DNA of 64,000 nucleotides from Zygnema cylindricum (lineage: Eukaryota; Streptophyta; Zygnematophyceae; Zygnematales; Zygnemataceae). Below, piece by piece: positions 1-12,010 of this stretch; positions within the stretch are counted from its first letter, which is position 1, and every line of letters begins with the position of its first letter. The notes under the pieces were generated by a model, which searched no databases, had not been told where the DNA came from, and was given only the letters and a program-made list of their open reading frames with translations. The stretch is taken from NCBI GenBank assembly GCA_037447655.1, contig JBBHKE010001683.1, positions 1 through 64,000 of the forward strand, given 5' to 3'. A program made the translations under genes and the position numbers.

Positions 1-3000
1 ATGTGCTAACTGATAGGATCGGTAATTTCATGCAAGTAACACAAAGAAAACACCAAAATAGCGATAGCATTCACCACACAAAAGAGACAACAAGAGAATA
101 AAATAATGGGTAAAAGAAAATATATATATATTTAACTGAAAATTTTCTCCCTCCACATAACTCTCTGTTAATCTCTTGAACTCTTAAACTCCTCCAGACT
201 TCCTCTGACTGATCAACAAAGGATACCTTGTCTGGATACATTGTCTCCAACTTGCAGCTTTTTAAGAAGCCTCACTTTAACCTATCAAAGTGTGACTATC
301 TAACTTGTATACGGCAACCAGCTTCTTGACCGCCATGTAGTCTTGACCTTGACTGGAACGATGAAGACGCACGAATGGGACGGCATGCTGAAAGCAAACA
401 AGCACTTCCTCCTCAGGAGATGGAAACATGAAAAAGAAAGGAATTTAGATTGTGCAACGTACACGTACGAAAAAATTACTTGTACACCAAAAAACAGGTG
501 CGAAATAAAGTAACACATTGTCAATCCGACGTGAAGGAATTATATGTGAAGTCTCTCGCCAAAGTGAAAATCTCCCATCAGACATGATAGTCGCAATGGC
601 GTCGCAAATAGTGTCATGCGGTTGAATCAACTCTCCCCCAAGGGAAGAGCGAAGCAAATGTTTGCCAACGGTGTTGAAGGGCATACTCACACGAGCAAAC
701 CAAACAACCAATAAATGTGGATGAGGGAGGCTAAGCCTAAACATTGGGGGGTGTGGTTTACTGTATAGGCGTGAAACGTAGAGTGGAATGGTAGTTATAA
801 CCAATAGCTAAGCTCTATAACCAAGCCCACTGGAAGCGACAAAGAGGGATACGGAAAATCAAAGGGAGGCGCCTCAATCCAATCGGAAATTGTACATTTC
901 TGTATGGAGAAAAATGTTTTAAGTGGCGAAAAAAAATGTAAACACTAATAGCAATGCACGGTGTAGTGAACTCAATCATTACAAATTTCACTCCAATGAC
1001 ACTTGGGTTTTCAACACTTGGTAATAAAAAATTTATTAAATTTAACAATTTAACATACAAATGAGGCTAAAATGGAAGATTTCAAAAACAATATCGTCAT
1101 CATGTAACTTGCATTGTATCCGAATGTTTTTCCAATGTTATGGTCCAAACCTCAAATTAACATTGGTTTACCATTTGTTTGTGAAGGCATATCTCATTCT
1201 GACCAAATCACATTGCAAAATTTAAAATTCAAAAGTTTTGAAATGCTTTACTACTGCAAAAATACTTTGTCCGCTTTTGCTATGGGAATACGGTGTCTTG
1301 TCTACCTTTTCAACATGCGTGTTAACATGTCATGGTCAACAAATGGAACGATGCCTCACGTGCAGTTTTTTTTTTTGCACTTCTTAAGGTTTTTTCAAGA
1401 TTAGTTTAGGGGAATGGTGTATCGACCATCTGAAATCTGTCCAGATCTAAGGGAGCTATGCAATAGGCCAAAACATGTCGTAGTAGCTACACAAAAATGT
1501 AGTTAATGGCAAATGTACAAAGTCTATTAAAAACAAATCTTACAATATGTTGCACGAATGGTAGAGGAAACCGAGTGTCAGATGTTCATGAAGATTTAAA
1601 AAGCGTCCCCGTCGTGCAATATAGAACGATAACACAAAAAAAGAAAAGAAATTTAGAAAATATTATTGATAAATTTATGTACCTGGTTGATATTGAGGTT
1701 TGTAAATGGCCTGGGCATTATTCCCCTTAGTTTAATGACGCACTTCAAAATTAGGCGCCTCTTACCTATGTATATTGACCAAATACTTTCCTGGTAATGC
1801 CAGAATTATTGGAATGTGTAATATTGTAACTCATTCACCCATGATGAAACAGCATAGGCACACATCGGCACAAAACCATAACCCTTACAAAAATTTGGTT
1901 GTACGCACTGCCGCTTGGATGATAAAGTACATAACTTGCATTGCGTAGAGTATCGTCCCTAGCTTGAGCCGCATCTACCACTGCCCCAAATCAAACCCAC
2001 AAGTTAATTGTTAAACAATATGAGTGTAAAGCAAATCAAGTCGCAAAAAGCACCAAATTGTGATTAAAACAAGAAATCGGGGTTATGTTTTTATTTGGGT
2101 GGAAAAAACATAAGAGATATAATATATATGTGAAATTGTGCTAGGGCATTTTTTACCTAACCCCCATTTTTCCTCCCCAAGCATGCTGGTATCTAGGTTG
2201 CGTAGTTTTCCTTGGGAGGTCTTCATTGACTTATAACATGGACCTTAAAATGGGCAAGTTAAAAGGATTAAACCTCAAGTAAAAGTTGAGCCGCAAAAGT
2301 TGCAAAATTTTACGTAAATTGGGGCACAAAAGCCGCAGAAGGTGCAACAAAAATTTCAAAAAATCAAGTAGCAAAAGGATATGGCAATTTCATAAAAATG
2401 ATACTGATGTATCGTACAAACTTCGGTTGCAAGAATTGCGTCCGAGCTTAGAGGGTATGTTATATTAGCACAGAAATCTAGATATGGATTCATAAACATG
2501 TGCAAAATGGGACATGAAATTTTCACCATCAACATTAATCACGGGGAAGTTTTACGAGAAGTACCACATAAGCAAACCAGAGTTTCGACACACCATTCTC
2601 CAAAATAGGAAAGAATGTCATAACTTAACAAAAACAACACGCAACACAAAGAATTTAAAGCATATGATTTGTGAATAGCTTGATGGGGTGTTTGATTCAA
2701 CCAATGCATTATTCAAATAATCCCATTGTTGAGAGACAAAACTTTTATGTTTGACTCCAAACAAATCCTGAAAATTCAACGGCCGCTCGGGTGTTATTGT
2801 GGGGGATGAGACAAACAACCGCTTTAAAATTTGAAAACCAAACTCAAATTAGTTGATAACCTCTGAAAAGGGTTTTTGAGAGAAACAAAATAACACCAAT
2901 GCACATCAATCATTCGACCAAAGGTAAGAAAGAATTGAGTTGTTAGCATGGGTCGACACAACCGCCGAGTAGCGTCCTAGAATTTAATTAATGTTGATGA

Positions 3001-3706
3001 AAAGTAAAACTTATGTTTAGTTAATGTTTTTTTGTGAGACAAGACATTGACTATTTCATGGAGTATATGCCGATACTTTAATACCCCTATATGTCGAAGT
3101 GAAGTCGTGTTTCATTTTTTTTTTCAAAATCCCCCCCCCCCACGTGGCACTCCCCCAGCCGTCGGGGGAGGGGGGCGGTGATGTTCCGTACCATTTACCG
3201 TACACAATTTACGTACTAAATCTGTACGGACACCCACCTCCCACCAAATATATCACGATTGTTTTTGTTGGTCCTGGAGCGATATATCGAGCCTTTTGAC
3301 TGTTCGATATATCGAATATCGAATTTATCGCGATAAGTTTTTACTCGTTACACAACCCTAGTAATTATGTTTTATAAAATAAAAAATGGCCTGACATGGA
3401 AAAGTAATACCAAACTGTCAAAAATTCAGCATGCTCAAAGTAGAAATAAAAGCAACGCCCGTAGTAAAAAGTAAAAACAATGCTCAAAGCAGAAATCAAA
3501 GTATCGCACAAGTTGAAAACATTGAAACAAAAGCACCACTTCAAATAAAAATGCAACAATAATGTAAAATGAATTCTTGAAATAAAAGTTTAAACGTTGT
3601 GTGCTCTGACTAAATACGTAAAAGATACGATCTAAGTGTGGAAGCGTCGTCATAAAAAAGCTATGCTAAGAAATACAAAACCATTATAAACTAAAATTTA
3701 AATTAT
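1..3706. other. AT-rich stretch with no recognisable gene
   Basis: The reading frames here are short (under 120 codons), overlap on both strands and resemble no protein I know. Around 3130-3170 there is a C/G-run segment, and 3270-3340 carries several copies of the palindrome CGATATATCG and close variants. I see no splice-supported exon, RNA gene or transposon domain. The region may hold promoters or decayed repeats that cannot be named from sequence alone. Confidence 0.5.
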
Positions 3707-3731
3707 TGCGGTGAGAGTGGATCGAACACCC

Positions 3732-3774
<43 letters not shown>

Positions 3775-3779
3775 CCCGC
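3707..3779 (-). tRNA. trnF-GAA: tRNA-Phe (anticodon GAA)
   Basis: Read on the minus strand, the 73-nt gene starts GCGGGGATAGCTCAG and ends TCACCGCA, with no encoded CCA. The anticodon loop CTGAAGA carries GAA. The B box reads GTTCGATCC, and a run of four T lies about 11 nt downstream (A run at 3693-3696 on the plus strand), a normal Pol III terminator. It closely follows the plant cytosolic tRNA-Phe consensus, including the usual G5/A68 acceptor mismatch. The T stem reads GGGTG/CACTC where I recall GCGTG/CACGC in plants, so one G-C pair becomes a G-U pair. It is probably functional, but those two changes could mark a diverged copy. Confidence 0.93.
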
Positions 3780-5460
3780 ATGCCTGACAATAGTCAATAA
3801 AAATTTAATATTATTTTAATACATTTGGACCCGTTTAGTACGATTTATAATATTCTTTTTATTGCGTTCAACCCTTCAGCTGCCCCGTCACCACAAGTCT
3901 GCCAGTCTGTCCTGTAGCACCGCACCGACATCCTGCCGTCATAATTACAGAACAGCGTGCAAATGAAGGCCATATTTCGCCACGTGTCAGCTGAGAATCG
4001 GTTCGCCACCTTTTTGGAGGTTACTTGGTCAGCCATCCAGTTCCAAACGTAATTCACAGCCGTGCGCGCTTCAGCGAATTACAATCCGACGGCCGACATA
4101 TCATTTTGACTTAACCGGCAGTTCGTGAGATTGAAAATCAAGCCTACACCGTGAATCGCTATTAGCGTAATGAAATAGATAGCGTAATGAAACACTTAGC
4201 GTTATTTACGGTAATTGGGAATGCCGTTTTTTTTGGAAATAATTTTTATTCTAATTTTTCGTATACTCTAATTTGTAAACTGCTTTGTAAAAATTTTTGG
4301 TGCAGAACATCTCCACACTAAAATATGTGCATGTACGAACATATTTATACTTGCGACGCGCCGCGCGGCGCGAGGCGTCGTAAAGCGAAATTGGAGTGAA
4401 AGGAGTGCAGGGCGACGTGGACCCCCTCACACGCGACCTTCACACCTAAAAACGCTCGATTCAGTACTGTACTGTACAGGACAAAACCGTACTCTGTCGC
4501 ACCGACACCAGCTGTAGTGTAGGCGAAGCGTCATAAGCGAACAGAGTTGACCGTACGCTGGCAAAAGTACAGAATCCTGCAAACTTTATCGTTTCGCACG
4601 TGTGTATTCAGCACCTGATAGGCATTTACAAAAAACCACCGACAACGAATTTGACTCGGAACTGCTGCTGGTGTATTCTATCGCACCGACAATAGTGTAT
4701 CGGTACACCGTCACGATATATCATAATATCGACGAGATCGTCGACTGACAAAAGAACGAAAATTCGAGAATGCAACAATGTCCACGTGTACACTTCGCAT
4801 ACGCTAATGGAACGCAGCAATAGAAAATGTCAAAATTCTGAACTGCGAAAGTTTGACCATCAAAGTTCGGAATTGGAGGATTTCCTGCGGCGTTGCCGCG
4901 TGCCACATGAGACAGAAGGTAAACACGTGTATATTTGCAGCGTACGGTCATGTCCGTGCTATGCAATCTGTCGTTTGCACGCGTGAAATTGTACAGGGGC
5001 TCCTTTGCAATTATCGGTACAACGGAGTGCGGCATAGTTCTGTTCGGCAGTTTAAACATAAAAGTCAATCATGTAGGCTGTACGGCTACATTGTCGAATA
5101 TAGGGAATTGCTAATCTCATTCACAATTTTTGTTGCGCGTAGGCACTTGCGTCTGCCTGTCAAAAATTGTACATTTTAAGTACAGATAAGTATAAAAAGT
5201 ACGCTTCGCATGCGCCAAAGGAACGCAGCAATAGAAAAATGTCAAAGTTTGAATTCCTGCGTCGTTGCTCGCGGCACATGATAGCCTGTTCCCACCGGAG
5301 CATTTGTAACTTTTTGCCCATTCCGATGATTTTCCGAAAACTCATCGGAAAACGGGTGTCGTTCACACCAAAATTATGGTACGTAACTCCGATCGAAGGT
5401 GTCCTATGACACGTCACACGCTTTGACGTCATCAAACAAAGGCGCGAAAACAAACCTGTA
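3780..5460. other. Non-coding region with dispersed and direct repeats
   Basis: No protein family is recognisable. The segment at 4786-4912 (CTTCGCATACGCTAATGG, then AACGCAGCAATAGAAAA) recurs at 5196-5283 with a few differences, ending in both copies near GCGGCACATGA or similar. A GC palindrome lies at 4354-4380. At about 4146-4170 is a dispersed motif, CCGTGAATCGCTATTAGCG, also found near 12215 and 44540. GTAC-containing words are very frequent. The likely content is old non-autonomous transposons. Confidence 0.45.
4354..4380. repeat. GC-rich palindrome
   Basis: A 27-nt inverted repeat with CGACGC/GCGTCG outer arms and a self-complementary GC core (GCGCCGCGCGGCGC), in otherwise AT-rich DNA. 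It can form a very stable hairpin. No role can be assigned. Confidence 0.7.
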
Positions 5461-7238
5461 GATTTTCAAACTTACCTCTGCTGATTTTCAAACTTATCTC
5501 TCCTTTCAGCAGTTGCCTCTTCTACTAGATTATTGGCCGCCATTTCCGCCTGTTTGTATGCCTCCGTTCCGTTAATTTCAAAAAATTCCAGGTTTTCGTT
5601 TCTCACCACCGTATCGGTGTCTACTTGTGGTTCTTTTTTGCTTGGTAAGGTACTTAACTTTTACCTTATCGTTTTTTTAGTTCATTGTTTATACACTGTA
5701 TGATTTCAAATGTATTTCTTTTTGTATGTCGCATATTCACAATAAGAAAAATTAATGCGGTTTCCTCTGTAAATTTGTCAACGAAAAATGACATATTGTA
5801 CAAAAAAATGACATATTGTTTTTACTGCATGAGAAGCTTTTTAGGGTTTTTCAATTTTGTTATGGCTTTACTTCATGTTAAGCTTTTCAATTTTTAGCTG
5901 CGCCCATCCTGCCCTTTTTTTAGTGTTTTTTAGGATTTTCTTAGGGTTATTCTATTTTTTTAGCTTAAAAAGAATTTGTTATTAGCACTGACAAAAAGGT
6001 AACTTTTGCATACTTCTGCATATTTTGTTTTGTATTACTGTGAATAAATACCATATAATCTATGTGAATGCTTCTCTATGTTTCCGTTTATTTGTGGTTT
6101 TCATTTTATCTGGCTAGAGGAATTTATTCCACTTTTTTAACCGGTTAACAGTTCCGGTCAGTTTGACTTTTTTTTTTATTTTTCCTTCTTTACCAGTTTG
6201 ACTTTTTTACCAATTCAGTTTTCTTTGGTATAGATTTGGCTTCGTTTCCCCTAATTTAGTATGATTAGTAATCAATTCTTCTTTTTTTTTTGGCTGGTTA
6301 AACTTTTTGTTAACTGGGGATTTTGGTTTCATTTGTTTGACTTTTATTGACCGGTTAGACTTTTGTTTGTCTGGTTGGACTTTCAATTGACTGGTTTGAC
6401 TTGTATCTAACTGGTTAGATTTTTATTTGTCTGGTTTGACTTTTTATTAACTGGTTTAAATTTCACTTCACTGGTTTGACTTCTACTGGAATCGTAACCC
6501 TTTTTTAAACTGAAATGACCTTTACTCAACTGTTTAACTTTTATTCAACTGGCTTAATTTTGTCATGTTTTGTTGTCTGGTTTGGCTTTTTAAACACAGG
6601 CTTACGACGTTGAGTTCAGTAATTGTTACCTGTTTTGCCTCATGGCAGCAAAGTACTTTTTATAGATATTCAGATCAGCAAATCACCATTCCAGTTGGAG
6701 CTTTGCCTTCTCATTCAACGGATGCCTATGCAGCAAAAAATCCAACGGCACGGAATCCGAAAAGTACACAAAGTAATAATAATTACGTAACAAGTACATA
6801 ATAAGGTATGGAACAGTTGACAATACGATTTTATTAATGATGGATTCTTCATACTTGTGATGTTATGCAGAAGAGTTGGTATCAAATAACATTTTTTTTA
6901 TGAATTATGTTTGTAAATATGTTATGTGGGGAGTTTTGTGTGTAACCAATAGCTGTGTTATGTATTTGGGATTTTTACAAGTTTATGTGTCAGAATTTGT
7001 GGTGTTTTAATTTGTTTATTTCAAAACGGAAAACCGCAAAACTTAAAACAAAAAACTGACAACTGGCAATTGCGTTTCCCCCTCCATGGATTCCCATTCA
7101 CGTGTGGCTTGTCCCTCTCCCGCGCCATATCCGGCGTCCCTCAATTTCCCTCCACGTTTGCCTCTTCCCCCCCTTCCTCCAACTCCTTTCTCACGAACCT
7201 ACCTATGTCAATCTCCCTCTCAACCTCCTCCATTCCTC
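5461..7238. other. T-rich region, possible untranslated exon and intron sequence
   Basis: No coding domain is visible. A donor-like TTGGTAAGG occurs near 5644 and an acceptor-like TTAAACACAG near 6599, followed by an open stretch to 6801 (78 codons, no recognisable family). This could be a spliced transcript with little coding content. The minisatellite at 6138-6560 is listed separately. Confidence 0.25.
6138..6560. repeat. Degenerate CTGGTTTGACTTTT minisatellite
   Basis: Roughly a dozen imperfect tandem units of about 20-25 bp share the core CTGGTTTGACTTTT or CCGGTTAGACTTTT. Spacing and sequence vary, so the array is old. Confidence 0.7.
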
Positions 7239-7245
7239 TATAAAT
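7239..7245 (+). promoter_or_regulatory. TATA box followed by a CT-rich leader
   Basis: A canonical TATAAAT sits in a CT-rich context (TCTATAAATCC). The next 300 bp are almost pure CT (to about 7530), like the pyrimidine patches and leaders of plant core promoters. A transcript would start near 7270. A plausible splice acceptor (TTTTGTTACAG, ending at 7650) follows. The open frames across the CT tract are low-complexity Pro/Ser/Leu and probably not translated. Confidence 0.45.
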
Positions 7246-7675
7246 CCGCTCCCTCTCCCTCTTTTTTTTTGTTGGCCCTCCCTCTCCCTCTCTCTCCCTC
7301 TCAATCTCCCGCTCTCTCTCCCTTTCCCTCTTGCGCTACCTCTCCCTCTACCTTTCCCTCTCCCTCTTCCTTCTTCCTCACCCTCTCCGTCTCCCTCTCA
7401 AACTGCCGCTCTCTCTCCTTCTATCTTTCTATCTCCCAATCCCTCCCCCTCACAATCTACCGCTCAATCTCCCTCGTCTTTTCCCTCTCCCTCTCTCCCT
7501 TCCTCTCCCATTCCCTTTCCCCCACTGTTAAAATTCTGCGGTTTTTCCTTTCCTCTCTTCTTTTCTATTTTACTTGTCCTCTACACCTACACATTATTGT
7601 AACTAATTTTTTTAGCTAACTCCTTTGTTGATTTAATTATTTTGTTACAGGCACGGTATTTCATTCAGTAAGGCA

Positions 7676-7777
7676 ATGAGGTGGGAGGAACAAATAGATG
7701 GATCGTGGAAATTTCATCGAGTTTGGTTTACTCCATTTAATATTACAACCTCGAAACGAATTTTGTACATTATTTAG
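7676..7777 (+). CDS. Possible short 33-codon ORF after a splice acceptor
   Basis: The first ATG after the acceptor at 7650 opens a 33-codon frame starting MRWEEQIDGSW and ending ILYII. Composition is ordinary rather than low-complexity. It matches no family I know. It is named only because it lies downstream of a TATA box, CT leader and acceptor; a chance ORF is equally likely. Confidence 0.2.
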   Translation: MRWEEQIDGSWKFHRVWFTPFNITTSKRILYII

Positions 7778-8140
7778 AGTTTATAAGATTCATTTTTTTT
7801 ATAAAGGGATAATATTACAGGCGATATATATTTCGTTAATGTAGATGATTATTTCATGTAACTCTGAAATATCGCTATTTGGTTGTACATATCGTAGATT
7901 TTTTAGGGTGGATCTCATCATCACTCTTAGTGGAGAAGGATTTTATACATTTCCAAGTGTCCGCTTGGTTTTTTTTTTTCAATTGTAATATATTTTGATG
8001 TTGATGTATGATGGAATATTTTAATTGTGTTTCTCCACTTTTTGTGTATGTTAACGATACACGATGAAGAAGTGTGTAGCGTATTGTTATCTATTTTGGT
8101 TTGTCACTCCTCTCATTTAGCCTTCTCACTCTCCCTCGTG

Positions 8141-8763
8141 CCATTCAGCGACGACACTTCGCTTTCTCACTCTCGCTCATACCATTCAGCAACGACACTG
8201 AGTGGTCGCTGAACCCTATATTTTCGTTTCATGCAATTCAGCGTCGACACTAAGTGGTCGCTGAATGGTCTATTTTTGTTTCTTGCCATTCAGTGACGAG
8301 ACTGTCTCAATGCTTAATGACATGTTATATTTTTGACCTCTCAGCGACCGCATTGTGTCAACACTCAATGGCAGAACCATTTTCTCTTTCCTAAGTTTCT
8401 TTGTCTCTTACTTTTCATCTCTTCCTCTGTTTTATCTTCCACAAAACATCTATGTGCCTTTCTCTAACCCTTATATCTCTCTCTTTCTCTTTTCCTATCT
8501 GTCTCTCTCCCTATCTCTCTTTCTTCATTTTTCTATGTCTTAGTCTCTCACATGGTCTATCTGTTTCATTTCTCTGTCTGTCTTACCCCTATGCCATTTG
8601 ACGACAATACTATGTCGACCACCTATGCCATTTGACGACAATACTATGTCGACCATTAATGTCATGTAATCCCTTATGCCATTGAGCGATAAAACTACCT
8701 CGTCGCTGAATGGTTTATTTCATTACATGACATTCGACGACAAGACTAGCTCGTCGCTGAATG
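8141..8763. repeat. Array of hairpin-like units (CCATTCAGCGACGACACT family)
   Basis: At least nine diverged units start near 8141, 8182, 8234, 8286, 8339, 8593, 8627, 8679 and 8729. A full unit pairs a left arm like ATTCAGCGTCGACACT with a right arm like AGTGGTCGCTGAAT, leaving a very short loop. Best preserved are 8182-8213 and 8234-8270. Units 6 and 7 are an almost exact 34-bp tandem duplication. A CT-rich spacer (about 8380-8590) interrupts the array. Confidence 0.75.
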
Positions 8764-8764
8764 T

Positions 8765-9164
8765 TTGTATCATTATGATATTTTGGTTAGTAATGAACAA
8801 AATTTCAAATTTTGACACCAGCGCAACAAATAAATGTCATCCAATTTTTTTGTCATACAACATGCTTAAACAACAATTGGAAACAAAATTAAAAAGTTGG
8901 ATATATTAATATTCAATGTGAAAGAAATAAATACAATCTAGACTACATACTGCCGTTAAAGAAAAGTACAAATTTAAAACTACCAAAAAAAAACTAAAAA
9001 AAAAATACCAAACAAATCACACTATTGTTGGATTGTTTTGCAAAGCCCATTATCCATTTTACCACCTCTACTAATTAAACCACCTCTCTATAAAGTGCCT
9101 TGAAATCATCATAGTCCTCTAAGTCTTTGTCATGAATAGCTTCATCCTCTCGAGTGTCGGCCTC
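8765..9164. other. A-rich intergenic region
   Basis: Contains poly-A runs (8985-9010) and, on the minus strand at 9070-9164, a short open frame reading about REDEAIHDKDLEDYDDF. This may be an exon remnant or the tail of the adjacent Copia fragment. No family is recognised. Confidence 0.25.
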
Positions 9165-10854
9165 TCAAAGGCCTTGGAGTAAATCCCGTGTGGGAGCCAA
9201 AAATTTGCCTCCCCAGTCAGCATCACAATATGCGAAGCAATCCAAATCGTCTCCACTTTGGTAAACCAATCCAATGTCTAATGTTCCGGCCAAATACCTG
9301 AAAATCCGCTTGACCGATTCCCAATGTTGCTTCTTTGGAGCTTGACTATACATGCTAACAATTGAAACAGCTGCAGAAATATCCGGTCTTGTCCCTACAC
9401 TCAAATACATTAGGCATCCAATTGCCTCTCTATAAGGGACGTTAACAATTTCCTCATCATCAAATTTGCTAAGCTGTAATTTGGGTCTAGAGGTGTCTAA
9501 GGGGCTTAGAACCTAACATAGAAAACCGAGTAAGAACTTCTTTACAATATTGTTCTTGACTCAATTTAATACATCCGGATTTACTCTTAATCACCTCAAT
9601 GCCCAATATATTTTTTGCTTCACCTAAATCTGTCACCTTAAAATGCTTCTTCAAATATGACTTCAATTCTTTAATTTTCTCTAAGAAATCTGACACCATA
9701 GTGAAATCATCCACATAGACACTAAAAATTATTTGACCCACTCCATTTCCTTTCACATACACACCAGAATGTGAAATTGTTCTCACAAATCCAAAGTCAA
9801 TCAAAACCTTATGTTAGCGTAAATACCATGTCTTTGGTGCTTGCTTCAACCCATACAAGGATTTCTTGAGTCTCCACACTAAACCGGGTTTGGATGGTAC
9901 TCCTTCTGGAATCTTCATATACACCTCCTCCTCGAGGTCTCCATTAAGAAAAGTGGTCTCCACATCCATCTGATGGATATGATTCTTCTCGGCTGCCGCC
10001 AATGCGATGATCATCCTCAAAGAATCAAACTTGACCACGGGAGCATAGGTCTCCGTATAATCCACCCCTTCTTTTTGCTAAAATCCCTTACAAACTAATC
10101 ATGCCTTATACTTAATCAATTCACCAGACGCACCAGTTTTTGTCTTAAATACCCACTTAGAATCTATGGCCTTCTTTCCTTCAGGCAATTCTACTTCCTC
10201 AAAATTCTCATTCTCAACAATAGATTTATATTTTTTTTCAACTGCATCTTTCCACTTAGACTCCCAATCACCCAAATTTCTAGCTTCCATATAAGATTTC
10301 GGGTCACCACTTACACTCTTTTGCAATAATTGCTATAAAAGGAATTCATTTAACTTAGCCTCTGAAATAAAATTATGAGATTTATCACTAGCTTTCATTT
10401 GAAGACTTAATCGCTCAGGTGCCTTTCCTTTACTTTCGCGATTGGTTCTCCTAACAACCACCTCTTCTTCCATTAAATTCTTTTCACTCTTCTCAAAAAT
10501 TCATGGCATACTCTTTTCACTAATTTGACTTTTTGAACTCTCAGATTTATCATCACTCAAATTGGACTCCAAATCAAATATGTCAGAATTTGAAACTTTA
10601 CCAAATTTCGGTTTCCGTTTTGGAGTCTCATAATGATCGTCTTCCTCATCCGACAAATCCGCCACTTCAAACTCCTCCAAAATGTTTTCTTCTTCAAAAT
10701 CCAAGCTTTGGTCCTTGCCATTCGAATATTTTATGGCCGCCTTTAAATTCTCGTGAAAGTCAATGTTCCGCAAATGCGAATCTTTTTGTTTTCGTGTTAT
10801 CGTCGTTGCTCGACTAGTCTGACATGGGATTCCGACATTAGAACAAATTATCAA
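9165..10854 (-). pseudogene. Copia retrotransposon pol fragment (element H)
   Basis: In minus-strand order: the acidic linker between integrase and reverse transcriptase (LRNIDFHENL, 10854-10501), the RT N-terminus (WVFKTKTGASGE, 10326-10099), the RT core (YGLKQAPKTWYLR, 10065-9814), the catalytic FSVYVDD (9709-9720) with the LGIEV segment (9804-9487), and the start of RNase H (YCDADWGG, 9410-9165). Several frame breaks and stops separate these blocks, and RNase H stops short. No integrase core, gag or LTR is present. RT resembles element B at 58.7-61 kb, so both belong to one lineage. It is a dead, 5'- and 3'-truncated copy. Confidence 0.9.
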
Positions 10855-10866
10855 TGGCAGAACCTG

Positions 10867-11355
10867 TTAAAGCAAGTCCGTTAAAACCACATCAACTCCT
10901 TTCTTTTCTTTTGTTTTTCCACGAAAATTCGATAGCGCGGTCCTACAAGAATCCACAAAAAGCTTACGCCATTGCTTTGCCTGAGGATACCTTTTCGCCA
11001 TATTGTACTCTGACCCTAAAGGTTCCTTGACCATGGACTCACCCTTTGACTTAACCCCTTCCTTTTGTTCTCTTTCTTTTTGCTCTCCTTCCTTCGTCTC
11101 TCCTTGATTTCGCTCTCCTTCCTCTTGTACATCCGAAAAAATTTTGTCATCCTGATATGCCACATGAGCTTTTCCAACCTCAAATGCCTCCAGTCGACCT
11201 GCAGCTTGAAATTTTGTACGGACAATTTTTCTACCGCCAGAGCTGGGCTTTAAAAATTGTTGTTCTTTGTCACGATGTTCTTCTGTCCGTACTTTATCGA
11301 CCTGCGGCTGTTTCCCAGCTGCCATTTCACCATACGGTGCATTTGAAGCGTCCAT
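10867..11355 (-). CDS. Unrecognised 162-residue charged ORF
   Basis: This open frame starts MDASNAPYGEMAAGK and runs to 10867. A middle stretch (residues about 75-110) is very rich in Glu and Lys (EGERNQGETKEGEQKEREQK) and may be coiled. The C-terminal part contains KQWRKLFVDSCRTAL. It abuts Copia H but is not a Copia domain. The WRKLFV segment is loosely reminiscent of plant LINE ORF1 N-termini, but I am not confident. It could be a host first exon or a fragment of another transposon. Confidence 0.35.
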   Translation of the reverse strand: MDASNAPYGEMAAGKQPQVDKVRTEEHRDKEQQFLKPSSGGRKIVRTKFQAAGRLEAFEVGKAHVAYQDDKIFSDVQEEGERNQGETKEGEQKEREQKEGVKSKGESMVKEPLGSEYNMAKRYPQAKQWRKLFVDSCRTALSNFRGKTKEKKGVDVVLTDLL

Positions 11356-12010
11356 AACGGAAGGATGGTCATTTTCTCCATTTTCCTTTCTTGTATTTTA
11401 GGTTTCGGAGGAAGTTGCCGTTTCTTTGAGTGCGACGGTTGTCGCTGATTTTTCTCCAATCAACGCTAATTCTCCAATCAATGTTAATGTTTTGCCCGCC
11501 ACTTAAAACATATTTTATCCGTGCACACTTGTCAGCTTGTTAGTCCGACGATTGTAATTTAAATCATGGAAGTGTGCACGTAGAAAGATGTTTATCTGCG
11601 GTGAAAAAACATCAGCGCTAATAGGGATACTCGGTGTCGGTGTTTTCTCGGTAGAAAATTGTAACCCCGCATGTGCATTGCCGTCCCAAAACAATTCAAA
11701 TTCAGTATGAGGTCGTTAAAGTGACACCATACTCTGAAAAGGTTTTCCACACTCTTCTACCTACGCTCGGGTCGCGAGAGCGCGCTAGAATATCGTCATC
11801 AGTATTGAAGAACATAGATGAACGATACAGCGTTAGCATCGAGGCTCTTATGCCAGATCACATCGTATCCTATTAGTGATATTCCCATTTGCGAAACGAT
11901 ACCCGCGGACGATATTGATATGTACAGGACTGTACACCGTGAACCAGAGGTCGCAAACGGTCAACCGAAACCGTGGCCGACCGTTAAACGACCTCTTGCG
12001 CTGGATTTGG
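11356..12010. other. Intergenic, no gene seen
   Basis: Short overlapping frames only. GTAC-rich words are common. A 67-codon frame at 11673 and an 84-codon frame at 11818 overlap minus-strand frames and show no family resemblance. Confidence 0.4.

Noticed and set aside
3270-3340. hAT-like transposon end (CGATATATCG repeats)
   Set aside because: No matching inverted end or 8-bp duplication could be found nearby.
5643-5655. Donor site of a gene starting at 5.5 kb
   Set aside because: No coding exon can be joined to it. The frames on both sides are short and unrecognised.
7086-7619. 177- and 166-codon frames rich in Pro, Leu and Ser
   Set aside because: They are translations of a CT-rich tract in two frames at once, so composition alone keeps them open.
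8141-8763. CRISPR array
   Set aside because: Units are diverged, irregularly spaced and in a plant-like genome without cas genes.
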